The notes: generated by a model not told the origin, from the letters alone. A DNA stretch of 64,000 bases from Pedococcus badiiscoriae (GCF_013408925.1 NZ_JACCAB010000001.1:186001-250000), one strand, 5' to 3'; shown: positions 25,011-34,251, counted from the stretch's first letter. Translations and numbers: made by a program.

Positions 25011-25233
25011 CGCTCCTGCGAGCTCGCCGCGCTTGCGCCGACTTCAGGGCGAGTCGGGTGAAGTATGCCTTGCGGAGATGCGCGGCCCGCCGAGGGTCGC
25101 CCTGTGCTTGCTCAAGAAACTTCGCATCGAGGGCGGCCCTTGCTGGAGCCGTGCGGGCCGTTCGGTCGACCGTGTTGGCCCACGAGGCGTGTGCCCCTAT
25201 TCGGCCGAGTAGTGAGAGCTCGGAGTCGCTCAT
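24988..25233 (-). CDS. Small conserved phage-element protein, first of the long operon
   Basis: Protein of 81 aa: LLGRIGAHASWANTVDRTAR, then KAYFTRLALKSAQARRARRS. Proteins with this GAHxSWANT...RxAYFxRLALKSA pattern are frequent beside integrases in actinobacterial elements; function is unknown. ATG 25233 has AAGGGAACG upstream. It heads the run of overlapping minus-strand genes, so the early promoter should lie in 25234-25450. Confidence 0.65.
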   Translation of the reverse strand: MSDSELSLLGRIGAHASWANTVDRTARTAPARAALDAKFLEQAQGDPRRAAHLRKAYFTRLALKSAQARRARRSGDANDAA

Positions 25234-25450
25234 GGCAGTCGTTCCCTTAGAAACGCGAACGCCGGACATCCGACAGGACCCTGATGGTCGTGATCGGTGC
25301 CCGGCAACTGCCGTTGAGCCTCGGCCCGGAAGTACCACTCTGGCGGGGGTGGTCTTGCCGTCCTAGCTAGCGTCGTCGTTCTGAATTTGTAAGCCCGAGA
25401 CTACCGCAACGCTGTGCCAGCACACCGCTCTCACATGGCGTGTCGCAGAG

Positions 25451-26374
25451 TTACAGTTCCCCCAGGTTGAGGCTTCGAGCCTCGTCGGCGGCGCGGGCGG
25501 ATGCTTGCGCCTTGGTGTAGCGCATGAGCATGTCGGGCCGGGTCCAGCCGGCGACGGCCATCAGCCCACCTTCGGAGCCTCCCGCGGCCAGCCAGCGGTG
25601 CGCCGCGGTGTGGCGCATCTTGTGCGGGTGAAAGCCGACGATCCCGGCCGCGGTCGCGCGCATCCCCAGGGCCTTGTGCAGTGCGTCGTATGTGAAGCCC
25701 TTGCCCCGGTCCCCCAGCCACAGAGCCGGGGTGACTGCCAGCCGGTGGTGGGCTCGCAGCCGCAAGTAACGGTCGAGCGCCAACGCGGTGTGCGGCCCGA
25801 ATGGGACCACCCGGCCCTTGCCGCCCTTGCCCTTGCGGATAACCGCGGTCCCGGCCTGTAGGTCGACGTCGGCGAGCTCGATCGACACCACCTCGCCAGC
25901 CCTCGCGCCGGTCTCCAGCATCAGGCGCAGCATGGCCTCGTCGCGCCGGTAGCGCATCGCCTCGGCCGGCGTGGCGCCCTTGGGCGGGGTGCACGCCTTG
26001 AGCAGCGCTCTCAGCTCGTCGTCGGTCAGCGGCTCGACGATCTTGGCGTCGAGCTTGGGCGCCTTGATCCCGACGAACGGATCAGCCGGGATCTCGCCTT
26101 CCTCGGCGAGCCATGACGTGAAGCGGCGGACGGCCAGCTGGCGGGCGCGGGCGGTCGTGGGCTGGGCTCCCGCCTCGAGCAGGCCAGCCACCCATGCCCG
26201 GATGCTGCCCCGCTCCAGGGGCTCGGCCTCGTGCGCTGCACACCATGCCAGATAGGCCCGTGCCCCGTCCGAGTACGTCTTGACAGTCTGCTCGGACTTG
26301 CGGTCCGCCCGCAGCGCGAGCAGCCACGAAGGCAGCAGGACACCGAGGTCCGGAGTGACCGCTCGTTTGGGCAC
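25451..26374 (-). CDS. int: Tyrosine recombinase/integrase
   Basis: Protein of 307 aa from GTG 26374. The N-terminal SAM-like core-binding domain spans about residues 12-100 (LALRADRKSEQTVKTYSDGA). The catalytic domain follows: first Arg in ETGARAGEVVSIEL, lysine in the RKGKGGKGRVVPF hairpin, the box HPHKMRHTAAHRW, GW in VAGWTRPD, and nucleophilic Tyr in MLMRYTKAQA. All catalytic residues are present. Adjacent to attR, it is the enzyme expected to insert the element into the sigA 3' end. The short, XerD-like architecture lacks an obvious arm-binding domain. Confidence 0.95.
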   Translation of the reverse strand: MPKRAVTPDLGVLLPSWLLALRADRKSEQTVKTYSDGARAYLAWCAAHEAEPLERGSIRAWVAGLLEAGAQPTTARARQLAVRRFTSWLAEEGEIPADPFVGIKAPKLDAKIVEPLTDDELRALLKACTPPKGATPAEAMRYRRDEAMLRLMLETGARAGEVVSIELADVDLQAGTAVIRKGKGGKGRVVPFGPHTALALDRYLRLRAHHRLAVTPALWLGDRGKGFTYDALHKALGMRATAAGIVGFHPHKMRHTAAHRWLAAGGSEGGLMAVAGWTRPDMLMRYTKAQASARAADEARSLNLGEL

Positions 26375-26428
26375 GACACGAGCATAGCGCGATATCTGGA
26401 CTAGGAGCGCTATGCGGTGTAGCGTGTC

Positions 26429-26464
26429 GCAGGTCAGCAGCCCTTAAAGGCTCCTGACCTGCGG
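26429..26464. terminator. Element-supplied terminator hairpin beside sigA
   Basis: Perfect 10-bp arms CGCAGGTCAG (26429-26438) and CTGACCTGCG (26455-26464) enclose a further AGCC/GGCT pairing. It lies 26 bases after the sigA stop on the element side and so can replace the native terminator, now 16.6 kb away at 9779-9821; the two share the outer stem CAGGTCAG/CTGACCTG. Confidence 0.7.
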
Positions 26465-26489
26465 AAACGCTAATGAGCGAGTGGGAACG

Positions 26490-26509
26490 TCAGTCGAGGT
26501 AGTCGCGCA
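26490..26509. other. attR core within the sigA 3' end
   Basis: The right copy of the 20-base repeat comprises the sigA stop codon and the preceding codons for RDYLD. Because both copies are identical, integration leaves the protein unchanged. Confidence 0.92.
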
Positions 26510-28217
26510 GCACCTGGGAGCGCGACGGGTGACGCAGCTTGCTCATCGTCTTGGACTCGATCTGGCGGATCCGCTCGCGGGTCACGCCGTAGACCTTGCC
26601 GATCTCGTCGAGCGTCTTGGGCTGACCGTCGGTGAGGCCGAACCGCATGGACACCACGCCGGCCTCACGCTCGGAGAGCGTGTCGAGCACCGAGTGCAGC
26701 TGCTCCTGCAGGAGCGTGAAGCTGACCGCATCGGCCGGCACGACCGCCTCGGAGTCCTCGATGAGGTCACCGAACTCGCTGTCGCCGTCCTCGCCGAGGG
26801 GGGTGTGCAGGGAGATCGGCTCGCGACCGTACTTCTGGACCTCGACGACCTTCTCCGGCGTCATGTCGAGCTCCTTGGCGAGCTCCTCCGGGGTGGGCTC
26901 GCGACCGAGGTCCTGGAGCATCTGGCGCTGCACGCGGGCCAGCTTGTTGATGACCTCGACCATGTGCACCGGGATGCGGATGGTGCGCGCCTGGTCGGCC
27001 ATGGCCCGGGTGATCGCCTGACGGATCCACCACGTCGCATACGTCGAGAACTTGTAGCCCTTGGTGTAGTCGAACTTCTCGACCGCACGGATCAGGCCGA
27101 GGTTGCCCTCCTGGATCAGGTCGAGGAACAGCATGCCGCGACCGGTGTAGCGCTTGGCCAGCGAGACCACGAGGCGCAGGTTGGCCTCGAGCAGGTGGTT
27201 CTTGGCCTTCTTGCCGTCCTGGGCGATCCACCAGAGCTCGCGCTTGAGCTTCATCTCGATCTTGTCGCCGGAGTTGAGCCGCTCCTCGGCGAACAGTCCG
27301 GCCTCGATCCGCTTGGCGAGCTCGACCTCCTGCTCGGCGTTGAGCAGCGCGACCTTGCCGATCTGCTTGAGGTAGTCCTTGACCGGGTCAGCGGTGGCAC
27401 CAGCGGTGACGACCTGCTGGACAGGGGCGTCGTCCTCGTCGTCGTCGCGCAGGACGAAACCGGAACCCTCGTCCTCGTCGTCCTTCTTGTCGTCCTCGGC
27501 GTCGTCGTCGACCACGACGTCCTCGAGCTCGGACTCGACGACGTCGGCGGGCTCAGCGGCCACCAGCTCGTCGCCATCGACCTCGCCGTCCACGTCGCCC
27601 TCGACGTCGCCCTCAGCGGCGGCCTTGCCCTTGGCCGCCGTCTTCGCGGCCGCCCTCGTGGTCGCGGCCTTCGTCGCGGCGGGGGCAGGATCGCCGGCGG
27701 CTGCGGCGGCGGCCTTCTTCGTCGTGGTCGCCTTGGCAGGCGCAGTCTTGCCTGCCGTCGCCTTGGTGGCCGCAGTCTTGCTGGCTGTCGTCTTGGTAGC
27801 GGCCGTCTTGCTGGCCGCCTTGGGGTCGCTCCCATCGGCCTTGGCCGCGGTCGCCTTGGGCGCAGCAGTCTTCGGCGCCGCCTTGGCCGCGGGGGCTGCG
27901 GTCTTGACGGCGGTCTTGGCGGCCGCCTTCTTGGCCGGAGCCGTGGCCGTCTTCTTGCGGGTGCTGGTGGCAGCCACCGCGCGGGTCGCGGTCGCCGAGT
28001 CGAGGGTCACGTGGATGCCCTGCTCGTCCAGGGAACGCAGCACAGCCTTCATCCGCTTCGGCGCGATCTCGGCCCCCTCCAGCGCGTCACGCAGCTGGCC
28101 GCTGTCGACGGAGCCGTTGGTACGGCCCTGCTTGAGCAGCTTCTGCAGTGCGGGGTGGGAGAACTCGGGGGGCAGAGACGGTGCGGGGCTCGCAGCCTTC
28201 TTGGACACAGGCGACAC
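26490..28217 (-). CDS. sigA: Principal RNA polymerase sigma factor (RpoD/SigA/HrdB)
   Basis: Protein of 575 aa from GTG 28217 with GAAAGG upstream. Region 1.1 ([20 protein letters not shown]) comes first, then a long Ala/Lys/Thr-rich segment (about residues 70-190) and an acidic patch (about 195-255) typical of actinobacterial principal sigmas. Regions 1.2-2.4 include [53 protein letters not shown] and [20 protein letters not shown]. Regions 3-4 end with [20 protein letters not shown] and LRDYLD. It directs housekeeping transcription. The gene end is the target of the integrated element, and the reading frame is intact. Confidence 0.98.
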   Translation of the reverse strand: MSPVSKKAASPAPSLPPEFSHPALQKLLKQGRTNGSVDSGQLRDALEGAEIAPKRMKAVLRSLDEQGIHVTLDSATATRAVAATSTRKKTATAPAKKAAAKTAVKTAAPAAKAAPKTAAPKATAAKADGSDPKAASKTAATKTTASKTAATKATAGKTAPAKATTTKKAAAAAAGDPAPAATKAATTRAAAKTAAKGKAAAEGDVEGDVDGEVDGDELVAAEPADVVESELEDVVVDDDAEDDKKDDEDEGSGFVLRDDDEDDAPVQQVVTAGATADPVKDYLKQIGKVALLNAEQEVELAKRIEAGLFAEERLNSGDKIEMKLKRELWWIAQDGKKAKNHLLEANLRLVVSLAKRYTGRGMLFLDLIQEGNLGLIRAVEKFDYTKGYKFSTYATWWIRQAITRAMADQARTIRIPVHMVEVINKLARVQRQMLQDLGREPTPEELAKELDMTPEKVVEVQKYGREPISLHTPLGEDGDSEFGDLIEDSEAVVPADAVSFTLLQEQLHSVLDTLSEREAGVVSMRFGLTDGQPKTLDEIGKVYGVTRERIRQIESKTMSKLRHPSRSQVLRDYLD

Positions 28218-28410
28218 GGACTACCTTTCGTCGCGGACTCGCGGCACGGCGCACGTCATCACAGCCATGCTTGCGGGGATGTCTGTGACAACAACTGCGG
28301 GAGTGGAAGTATTGCCGAGATCGGCTGGGCCGGGCCCTGACGAGATCTCGTTGGTGACATTGTAAAACGAGTTGCCCGCAGAACACGCATTGGTGCACTC
28401 CGGACGCGCC

Positions 28411-28812
28411 TCAGGCGTCGGCCTTGACCGCCAGGACGGGGCAGGACGCGTCGAGCAGGATGCGCTGGGCGTTGGAGCCAAGGATGAGCTTGCCGACGGG
28501 GGTGCGACGACGCAGCCCGATGACGATGAACTCGGCGTGCTCCTCCTCGGCCACCGCGATCAGGTCCTCGGCCGGCTCGTTGCCCCGGACGAGCTGACGC
28601 ACCTCGTGCTCCAGGCCCTCCTGGTCGAGCTCACCCTGGATGCGGTTGAGCTCCGTCTCGAACCGGTGCGCCTCGTCGCCGTCGAAGTCTCGGCCGCCGC
28701 GCTGGGAGTTGATGACGATCAGCTTGGACTTGCGCAACAGCGCCTCGTCCGCGGCTCGACGCAGTGCGGCGCGGCCTTCCTTCGTCGGCACATATCCCAC
28801 AACGATGGCCAC
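28411..28812 (-). CDS. Universal stress protein (UspA family)
   Basis: Protein of 133 aa. Start AIVVGYVPTKEGRAALRRAA; C-terminal nucleotide-binding block FIVIGLRRRTPVGKLILGSNAQRILLDASCPVLAVK, with the G-x2-G-x9-G-(S/N) pattern of ATP-binding Usp proteins. It is a single domain of normal length, cytoplasmic, likely stress-induced. It lies alone between sigA and metX. Confidence 0.92.
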   Translation of the reverse strand: MAIVVGYVPTKEGRAALRRAADEALLRKSKLIVINSQRGGRDFDGDEAHRFETELNRIQGELDQEGLEHEVRQLVRGNEPAEDLIAVAEEEHAEFIVIGLRRRTPVGKLILGSNAQRILLDASCPVLAVKADA

Positions 28813-28918
28813 GGGGACCTCCTACGTTCAGTTGACCGAGTAGCAGTGCTGACCCGGGTCGACCGGGCACACCGGGCGACGGCAGCCGCTGGGCCGACCG
28901 TACCGGAAATCCCCCCGG

Positions 28919-30055
28919 TCAGGCAGGGCGAGCGAGGACACCGGCCACGATCTGCCCGACCTGCTCGATCTCGATGAGGAAGCCGTCGTGCCCGTAGTCG
29001 GAGTGCACGGTGTGCAGGCGAGCTCCCGGGACGGCGTCGACGAGCTCCTGGGACAGCCGCGGCGGGTAGAGCCGGTCGGAGTCGACGGCCACGACGTCCA
29101 GCTCGGCGGTGACCCGGGCGAGCGCCCGGGCGACTCCCCCACGGCCGCGGCCGACGTCGTGGGAGTTCATCGCCTCGGTGAGGACGACGTAGGAGTTGGC
29201 GTCGAAGCGACCGGCGAGCTTGCCGGCGTGGTGGTCCAGATAGGACTCCACGGCATACCGGCCGTGGCCACCCAGCGGGTCCTCTGCCTGTTGCGGGTCG
29301 CGACCGAACCGCTCGTGGAGCTCGAGCTCGCTGCGGTAGGTGACGTGCGCGATCCTGCGCGCGATCCCCAGACCGGTCTCTGGTCCGGCCCCGCGGTCGT
29401 AGTAGTCGCCGCCGTGGAAGTCGGCGTCGGCACGGATGGCGAGCAGCTGCGCCTGGCACCAGCCGATCTGCTCCGCAGTGGCGTATGCCGTGCTGGCCAG
29501 CACGATGGCACTGGCCACCCGTGTCGGGTGGGTCACGGCCCACTCGATGGCACGCATTCCCCCCATGGAGCCGCCCAGGACCGCGCGCCACCGGTCGATG
29601 CCGAGGGCGTCCGCGAGCAGCGCCTCGGTCTGCACCTGGTCGCGCACCGTGACGAACGGGAAGCGACTGCCCCACGGCGCCCCGTCGGTGGCCGGCGAGG
29701 CGGGCCCGGTGCTCCCCTGGCAGCCGCCCAGGACGTTGGATGCCACGACGAACCAGCGGTCGGTGTCAAGGGGCCGACCGGGACCGATCAGCCCGTCCCA
29801 CCAGCCCGGGGTCGGATGACCTGGACCCGGCGGCCCCTCGACGTGGCTGTCCCCGGTGAGGGCGTGCTCGACCAGGATGGCGTTGTCCCCGGCGGCGTTG
29901 AGCTCACCCCAGGCCTCGTAGGCGACCCGCACCGCGGGAAGGACTCCCCCACGCTCGAGCTCGACAGCGCCGACGTCCACGAACTGGCGCCGGCCGACGG
30001 GGTCACCGTCGCGCCAAGCCCCGGAGGTCGCCCGTGGAGGGGAGGTCGTGGTCAT
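28919..30055 (-). CDS. metX: Homoserine O-acetyltransferase
   Basis: Protein of 378 aa in the alpha/beta-hydrolase fold. The family block NAILVEHALTGDSHVEG is near residue 55, the nucleophile elbow VLGGSMGGMRAIEW gives the catalytic Ser near 157, and the catalytic His is in HSDYGHDGFLIE near the C-terminus. It acetylates homoserine with acetyl-CoA in methionine synthesis; the product is used by MetY, encoded at 44391-45710. ATG 30055 was chosen to start after the riboswitch. Regulation by the SAM-IV element upstream is expected. Confidence 0.95.
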   Translation of the reverse strand: MTTTSPPRATSGAWRDGDPVGRRQFVDVGAVELERGGVLPAVRVAYEAWGELNAAGDNAILVEHALTGDSHVEGPPGPGHPTPGWWDGLIGPGRPLDTDRWFVVASNVLGGCQGSTGPASPATDGAPWGSRFPFVTVRDQVQTEALLADALGIDRWRAVLGGSMGGMRAIEWAVTHPTRVASAIVLASTAYATAEQIGWCQAQLLAIRADADFHGGDYYDRGAGPETGLGIARRIAHVTYRSELELHERFGRDPQQAEDPLGGHGRYAVESYLDHHAGKLAGRFDANSYVVLTEAMNSHDVGRGRGGVARALARVTAELDVVAVDSDRLYPPRLSQELVDAVPGARLHTVHSDYGHDGFLIEIEQVGQIVAGVLARPA

Positions 30056-30089
30056 CGGAACTGCTCCTGTGGCGCTCGCGCTTGCCGCC

Positions 30090-30195
30090 CAGGTCAGGGT
30101 CGGCCGGGTCCTCACCCGGGGCACCCCACCGCGAGGAGGGTTGCCGCCCAGCAAGCCGGGGCTTGTCGCTGGGACTCATGACCTGCCCGCCATCA
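30090..30195 (-). ncRNA. SAM-IV riboswitch upstream of metX
   Basis: On the minus strand the leader reads GGTCATGAGTCCCAGCGACA, then AAGCCCCGGCTTGCTGGG, CGGCAACCCTCC and GCGGTGGGGTGCCCCGGGTGA. This is the conserved core and pseudoknot pattern of SAM-IV, the actinobacterial S-adenosylmethionine riboswitch. It lies 35 bases before metX. High SAM should turn metX expression off. The boundaries given are approximate. Confidence 0.92.
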
Positions 30196-30242
30196 TACGA
30201 GGGGGACGCTTGCGTGTCCGCGGCGTCCGCACGGTGGACGCG

Positions 30243-31325
30243 TCAACCGGACAGCAGCTCCGCCGGGGGCAGCTGACCGCGGCCACCGGGGCGCACCCCG
30301 AGGTCGAGCATGCGCTCGAGAAGCAGGGCGAGCCGGTACTCAGGGCTCGACCGGAGCGCTCGGTCCAGGCAGGTGCGGGCCAGCGCCCCATCACCCTGCC
30401 ACCAGGCGAGGTTGGCGAGCACGGTGAGCGCGGGGGCGGCGCGCTCGTCCGGCACCCTCCGAACCAGGGACATGAACCGGGCAAGAAGCCTGCGCCCCGC
30501 GACGACGCTGGCCCCGCCCCCGGACCGGTGGTGCCACGTGGGCGCCGGCAGGATGCAGCGCATCGCGTCGAGCAGGTCCGCCGACAAGGACTCGAGGGGC
30601 AGCGAGCCCGGGCACAGCCACGCCACCAGCGCGTCGCGCAGCTCGAGGTCCTCGACGCTGCGCACGAGGCGGGAGACCTCGACCGGGCCGAGCTCGGCGA
30701 TGTCGAGGGCTCCGCCGGTCACGTCGCAGACCACCGCCCAGCCAGCCAGTGCCTGGAGCCGACCGACGGCCTGCGACGGTGCCGGGTAGGGGCGCCGGAC
30801 CGCGGTCAGCTCCGCCGACACCTGGGCGGCAAGGGCTCGGTCGGCGGCCACGAGGTCGGCAATCGCCGAGCGACCCCTCAGGGGCGAGACCTCGAGCCCG
30901 ACGTACTCGGCGACCGCGGGGGTGTCGACAGCAGCCTGCACCCGGACCCCGTCGGGTGGGCAGCACGGCTCGGCGCAGTCGATGCCGAACCAGCGCCCGT
31001 CGTGGACGACGAGGCGGTCGAGCACGTCCAGGTCGGCCTCGGTCGCGAGTCGGCGCACCACGTCCAGCACGGGCCTGCTCGCCCCGCGCTCGGTCTCGTA
31101 GCCGACGAGCATCACGGCTTCGGGCCGATCACGCAGCAGCGGTCCCACCAGGACGAGACCGACCTGCTCGACGTCCTCCGGAGGTGGCAGGTCGATGCGC
31201 TCGATGAGCCCGACGCTGCGACCGTGCAGCGCGAGCACCACGATCGAGTCCTGCGGGTGGTACCCGAGCTGGTAGGGCAGGACGGCGACGACGTCCGCCG
31301 GGCCGCGCAGTCTGATCTGGCTCAT
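30243..31325 (-). CDS. DUF4192 domain protein
   Basis: Protein of 360 aa. It begins MSQIRLRGPADVVAVLPYQLGYHPQDSIVVLAL (motif in its first 33 residues), the hallmark of DUF4192, common in Actinobacteria. Residues 300-350 hold a TPR-like helical segment (LANLAWWQGDGALARTCLDRAL). It is soluble and of unknown function. ATG 31325 was chosen; the long upstream frame is unrelated. The gene stands alone, downstream of no obvious operon partner. Confidence 0.88.
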   Translation of the reverse strand: MSQIRLRGPADVVAVLPYQLGYHPQDSIVVLALHGRSVGLIERIDLPPPEDVEQVGLVLVGPLLRDRPEAVMLVGYETERGASRPVLDVVRRLATEADLDVLDRLVVHDGRWFGIDCAEPCCPPDGVRVQAAVDTPAVAEYVGLEVSPLRGRSAIADLVAADRALAAQVSAELTAVRRPYPAPSQAVGRLQALAGWAVVCDVTGGALDIAELGPVEVSRLVRSVEDLELRDALVAWLCPGSLPLESLSADLLDAMRCILPAPTWHHRSGGGASVVAGRRLLARFMSLVRRVPDERAAPALTVLANLAWWQGDGALARTCLDRALRSSPEYRLALLLERMLDLGVRPGGRGQLPPAELLSG

Positions 31326-31467
31326 GGGCCAACGCTGGCCGCGGCCCGGCCGTCCCGTCAGCGAGCGGCCGGAACCCTGTGGACGGGTGTCCTCCGGAGG
31401 CAGGGCGCGGGGGCGAGGGACGCCGTGACGGCGCCGTATCGGCGCCGTCACGCCGCTGGCGAGGACG

Positions 31468-31839
31468 TCAGCGGACGACGTTCCCCTGCACGGTCTCGCG
31501 CGCGGCGGCCGAACCCGTGCGCTCCCAGGCCAGGAACGACTCGGTCTCGTTGACGACCGTCGCCGCGATCCACGAGACGACCACCGCATCGTCGGCCAGG
31601 CCGAAGACCGACAGAGCGAGCTCGGGGACCAGGTCGATGGGCGACACGACGTACGCCACCCCCGCGAGCACCATCATCAGGCGGCCGCGGCTGGTCCCGG
31701 CATACTCGCCGCTGAAGGTCGCACGGAACAGCCGGGGCAGGCTCATCAGGCGCTCGCCCATCGCGGGCGATCCCGGACGGGTGGCGGTGCGTACTGCGGT
31801 GGCGATGGTGCGCAGGGCACCGAAGCGGGTCTTGGCCAT
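31468..31839 (-). CDS. DUF1232 (YkvA-like) membrane protein
   Basis: Protein of 123 aa. The DUF1232 signature is YVVSPIDLVPELALSVFGLADDAVVVSWI at about residues 62-90, flanked by hydrophobic helices. YkvA-like proteins are small membrane proteins of unknown role. ATG 31839 begins MAKTRFGALRTIA; the frame continues upstream without family likeness. Confidence 0.85.
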   Translation of the reverse strand: MAKTRFGALRTIATAVRTATRPGSPAMGERLMSLPRLFRATFSGEYAGTSRGRLMMVLAGVAYVVSPIDLVPELALSVFGLADDAVVVSWIAATVVNETESFLAWERTGSAAARETVQGNVVR

Positions 31840-32002
31840 GGTCAGACTCCCGTGGTTGGAGGGCGCAGGCTCCCGGACACCGACGTGGCCCGGACACGGT
31901 TCAAACGACGCGACTGCCCCGGTGATTCCCCGGAGCACACCCAGCCTGCGCGAAGGCGGGTGCGCGCGCCACTCAGAGACCCGCCACTCAAAGCCCCGCC
32001 AC

Positions 32003-32719
32003 TCAGAGACCTCTGGCCCTCGGGGGGAACTCGTGGCGCGCGTGGTCGGCGATCTTCTTCAGCAGATAGCTGTCCAAGCCGGCTCCCACCACCCCGCCGA
32101 TGACCGGGACGCCCTTGCCGAAGCGGCTCAACGTCTTCTTCCCCGCGGTCGACAGCAGGCGGAACCCGACCGCCTTGTTGACCACCATCATCGCCGGGCC
32201 GGGCAGCCGCTGGGCCGCGAGGTTCGCGAGCCGGCCGGTGGGCGTCACGCCCGCCTTCTTGAGCAGGTCGTCCGCATCCGCACCGACGAGGGTGAGAAGC
32301 ACGGCCGAGCGGATCTCGGGCTGGTTGATGTCGTAGCCCCGCAGGGACGCGATCGAGGCGACCATCCGGGTCGCGACGACGTAGAACTCGACGACGTTGG
32401 CCGGCAGCGCCACCGGCAGCGTCACGAAACCGCCGAGCCCGGTCACGAACCCGCCGGCCGCGGCGAGCTTGAGGTGACCTCGCACGACGGCGTCGACGGC
32501 CTCCTCCGAGTCGGGCTTCTCGGCGCGCTTCACGTCGGCGACCTTCTGGGCCGAGTCGAACGGACCCTTCCCGTCGATACCGAGATCGAGGAGGCTCTCG
32601 ATCAGACCGGTCACGGCTCCGGAGAACATCCCCGAGTCCTCGCGGGGGGCCTGCGCCTGTTCGAGCGCCGAGGTCGGCTTCGCCTCGGCCTCGTCCTTGC
32701 CCATTCCGAGAAAGCCCAC
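32003..32719 (-). CDS. EcsC family protein
   Basis: Protein of 238 aa from GTG 32719 with GAAGGGG upstream. A charged N-terminus leads into the EcsC-like core: KLAAAGGFVTGLGGFVTLPV and LPANVVEFYVVATRMVASIA, then GLRGYDI-type and GVPVIGGVVGAGLDSYLLKK segments. EcsC proteins are linked to secretion and membrane processes, but the biochemical role is unclear. Confidence 0.85.
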   Translation of the reverse strand: MGFLGMGKDEAEAKPTSALEQAQAPREDSGMFSGAVTGLIESLLDLGIDGKGPFDSAQKVADVKRAEKPDSEEAVDAVVRGHLKLAAAGGFVTGLGGFVTLPVALPANVVEFYVVATRMVASIASLRGYDINQPEIRSAVLLTLVGADADDLLKKAGVTPTGRLANLAAQRLPGPAMMVVNKAVGFRLLSTAGKKTLSRFGKGVPVIGGVVGAGLDSYLLKKIADHARHEFPPRARGL

Positions 32720-32803
32720 GTCAGCACCCCTTCGGGTTCGTTGTCGATCGGTCCCGGCCATCCTGCCACGGGGGCCCGTGACCAGCGGGATTAGCCTTGG
32801 CAC

Positions 32804-33775
32804 ATGGTCGACACCGCAGCCCCCGACACCGCAGCCCCCGACACCGCAGATTCCGACAGCGCAGACTCAGACAGCGCAGACTCGTCCGGCAGCTTCTCCC
32901 GCTACGCCCACCCCGAGCGGCTGGTCAGCACGCAGTGGTTGGCCGAGCAGATCGAGGCAGGCGCAGTCGGAGGCCCCGACGGCATCGTCGTCCTGGAGTC
33001 CGATGAGGACGTGCTGCTCTACGACACCGGCCACATCCCGGGCTCCCTCAAGCTGGACTGGCACCAGGACCTGAACGACCCGGTGGTCCGTGACTACGTC
33101 GACGCGCAGCAGTTCGCTGCCGTGATGTCCGCCCGCGGAGTCGGGCGCGACACGACGGTCGTGCTCTACGGGGACAAGAACAACTGGTGGGCCGCCTACG
33201 CCCTGTGGGTGATGAGCCTCTTCGGACACGAGGACGTGCGGCTGCTCGACGGTGGGCGCGCCAAGTGGGCGGCCGAGGGACGCGAGCTGACCCGCGAGGT
33301 CCCTGCCGTGCCCACCCTGGCCGGCGACGCGGCATACCCGGTGGTCGAGCGGGACGACGCGCCTATCCGGGCGTTCAAGGAGGACGTGCTCGCCCACCTC
33401 GGCGGGCCCCTGGTCGACGTCCGCTCCCCCGGCGAGTACAGCGGCGAGCTGCTGCACATGCCCGACTACCCGCAGGAAGGTGCCATGCGCGGCGGGCACA
33501 TCCCGGGCGCGAAGTCGGTGCCGTGGGCCCGCGCGGCCAACGAGGACGGCACGTTCAGGTCCCGCGAGGACCTCGAGGCCATCTACCTCCAGGAGCAGGG
33601 GCTGTCCCCCGCCGACCCCACGATCGCCTACTGCCGCATCGGTGAGCGCTCGTCCCACACGTGGTTCGTCCTGACGCACCTGCTGGGCTTCGACGACGTC
33701 CGCAACTACGACGGCTCCTGGACCGAGTGGGGAAACAGCGTGCGCGTCCCGGTGGAGCAGGGCGCGCCGGCGTGA
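32804..33775 (+). CDS. sseA: Sulfurtransferase (two-domain rhodanese)
   Basis: Protein of 323 aa. The N-terminal 30 residues are imperfect repeats of Asp/Thr/Ala/Ser ([20 protein letters not shown]). They are followed by an inactive rhodanese domain (about 40-165) and an active one (about 185-320), with the active-site loop [11 protein letters not shown]. It moves sulfane sulfur to acceptors such as thiosulfate/cyanide or iron-sulfur and cofactor pathways. The stop overlaps the sufE start, an arrangement widely seen in Actinobacteria. Confidence 0.93.
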   Translation: MVDTAAPDTAAPDTADSDSADSDSADSSGSFSRYAHPERLVSTQWLAEQIEAGAVGGPDGIVVLESDEDVLLYDTGHIPGSLKLDWHQDLNDPVVRDYVDAQQFAAVMSARGVGRDTTVVLYGDKNNWWAAYALWVMSLFGHEDVRLLDGGRAKWAAEGRELTREVPAVPTLAGDAAYPVVERDDAPIRAFKEDVLAHLGGPLVDVRSPGEYSGELLHMPDYPQEGAMRGGHIPGAKSVPWARAANEDGTFRSREDLEAIYLQEQGLSPADPTIAYCRIGERSSHTWFVLTHLLGFDDVRNYDGSWTEWGNSVRVPVEQGAPA

Positions 33776-34251
33776 CCGACACCGCCGCGACCGGGTCCGC
33801 ACCGCTGCCGGCGGCGATGCAGGAGATCGCCGACGACTTCGCGGACCTGCTTGCGCCGCAACGCCTGGAGCTCCTGCTGGAGTTCAGCGAGGGCCTGCCC
33901 GAGCTGCCCGAGCGGTATGCCGGCCGGCTGGGTGAGATGGAGCAGGTCCACGAGTGCCAGTCCCCGATCTTCCTCGCGGTGGAGGTCGACGACGAGCCTG
34001 CCGACGACCCCGGCGAGCGGGCCGTGCACCTGTTCTTCTCGGCCCCGCAGGAGGCGCCGACCACGCGCGGGTTCGCCGGGATCCTCAGCGAGGGACTCGA
34101 CGGCCTGACTGCCGCGCAGGTGCTCGCCGTCCCTGAGGACGCGCCGTACCGCTTCTCCCTCGGCGAGGCGGTCTCACCCCTGCGGCTGCGCGGCATGGTC
34201 GGGATGCTGAGCCGGATCAAGCGCCAGGTCGCCCTGAGAACCCGCTCCTAG
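33772..34251 (+). CDS. sufE: SufE family protein
   Basis: Protein of 159 aa from GTG 33772 (GTGA overlap with the rhodanese stop). SufE fold: [12 protein letters not shown] then [17 protein letters not shown] with the sulfur-accepting Cys, and [17 protein letters not shown] at the C-terminus. SufE takes persulfide from a sulfur donor and passes it on for Fe-S cluster building; pairing with a rhodanese suggests that is its donor. Confidence 0.93.
   Translation: MTDTAATGSAPLPAAMQEIADDFADLLAPQRLELLLEFSEGLPELPERYAGRLGEMEQVHECQSPIFLAVEVDDEPADDPGERAVHLFFSAPQEAPTTRGFAGILSEGLDGLTAAQVLAVPEDAPYRFSLGEAVSPLRLRGMVGMLSRIKRQVALRTRS

Larger units (their letters stand above)
9876..26509. mobile_element. Integrated phage-related element at sigA 3' end (satellite-like)
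   Basis: About 16.6 kb between perfect 20-bp repeats, with the integrase next to the right repeat. It carries some 33 mostly small genes: a short plus-strand block of regulatory/accessory genes (9.99-12.8 kb), an accessory minus-strand block (12.86-14.88 kb) and a long minus-strand run from 25.2 to 15.1 kb with replication, regulatory, TerS-like, tape measure and minor tail genes. No large terminase, portal, capsid, major tail tube, holin or lysin was seen. Base composition is visibly less GC-rich than the flanks. It may be a phage satellite or a deleted prophage; intact att sites, integrase and tightly overlapping genes favour a maintained compact element, while the frameshifted helicase and missing genes favour decay. 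Confidence 0.9.

Noticed and set aside
10500..26400. CRISPR array or insertion sequence in the element
   Set aside because: No regularly spaced direct repeats and no transposase-like frame or paired terminal inverted repeats were found.
9876..26509. Integration at a tRNA gene
   Set aside because: No tRNA-like cloverleaf was seen at either edge; the repeat is the sigA 3' end.
26490..28340. Long plus-strand open frame antisense to sigA
   Set aside because: It is the mirror of sigA codon usage (Leu/Val/Asp-rich), with no domain; a shadow frame typical of high-GC genes.
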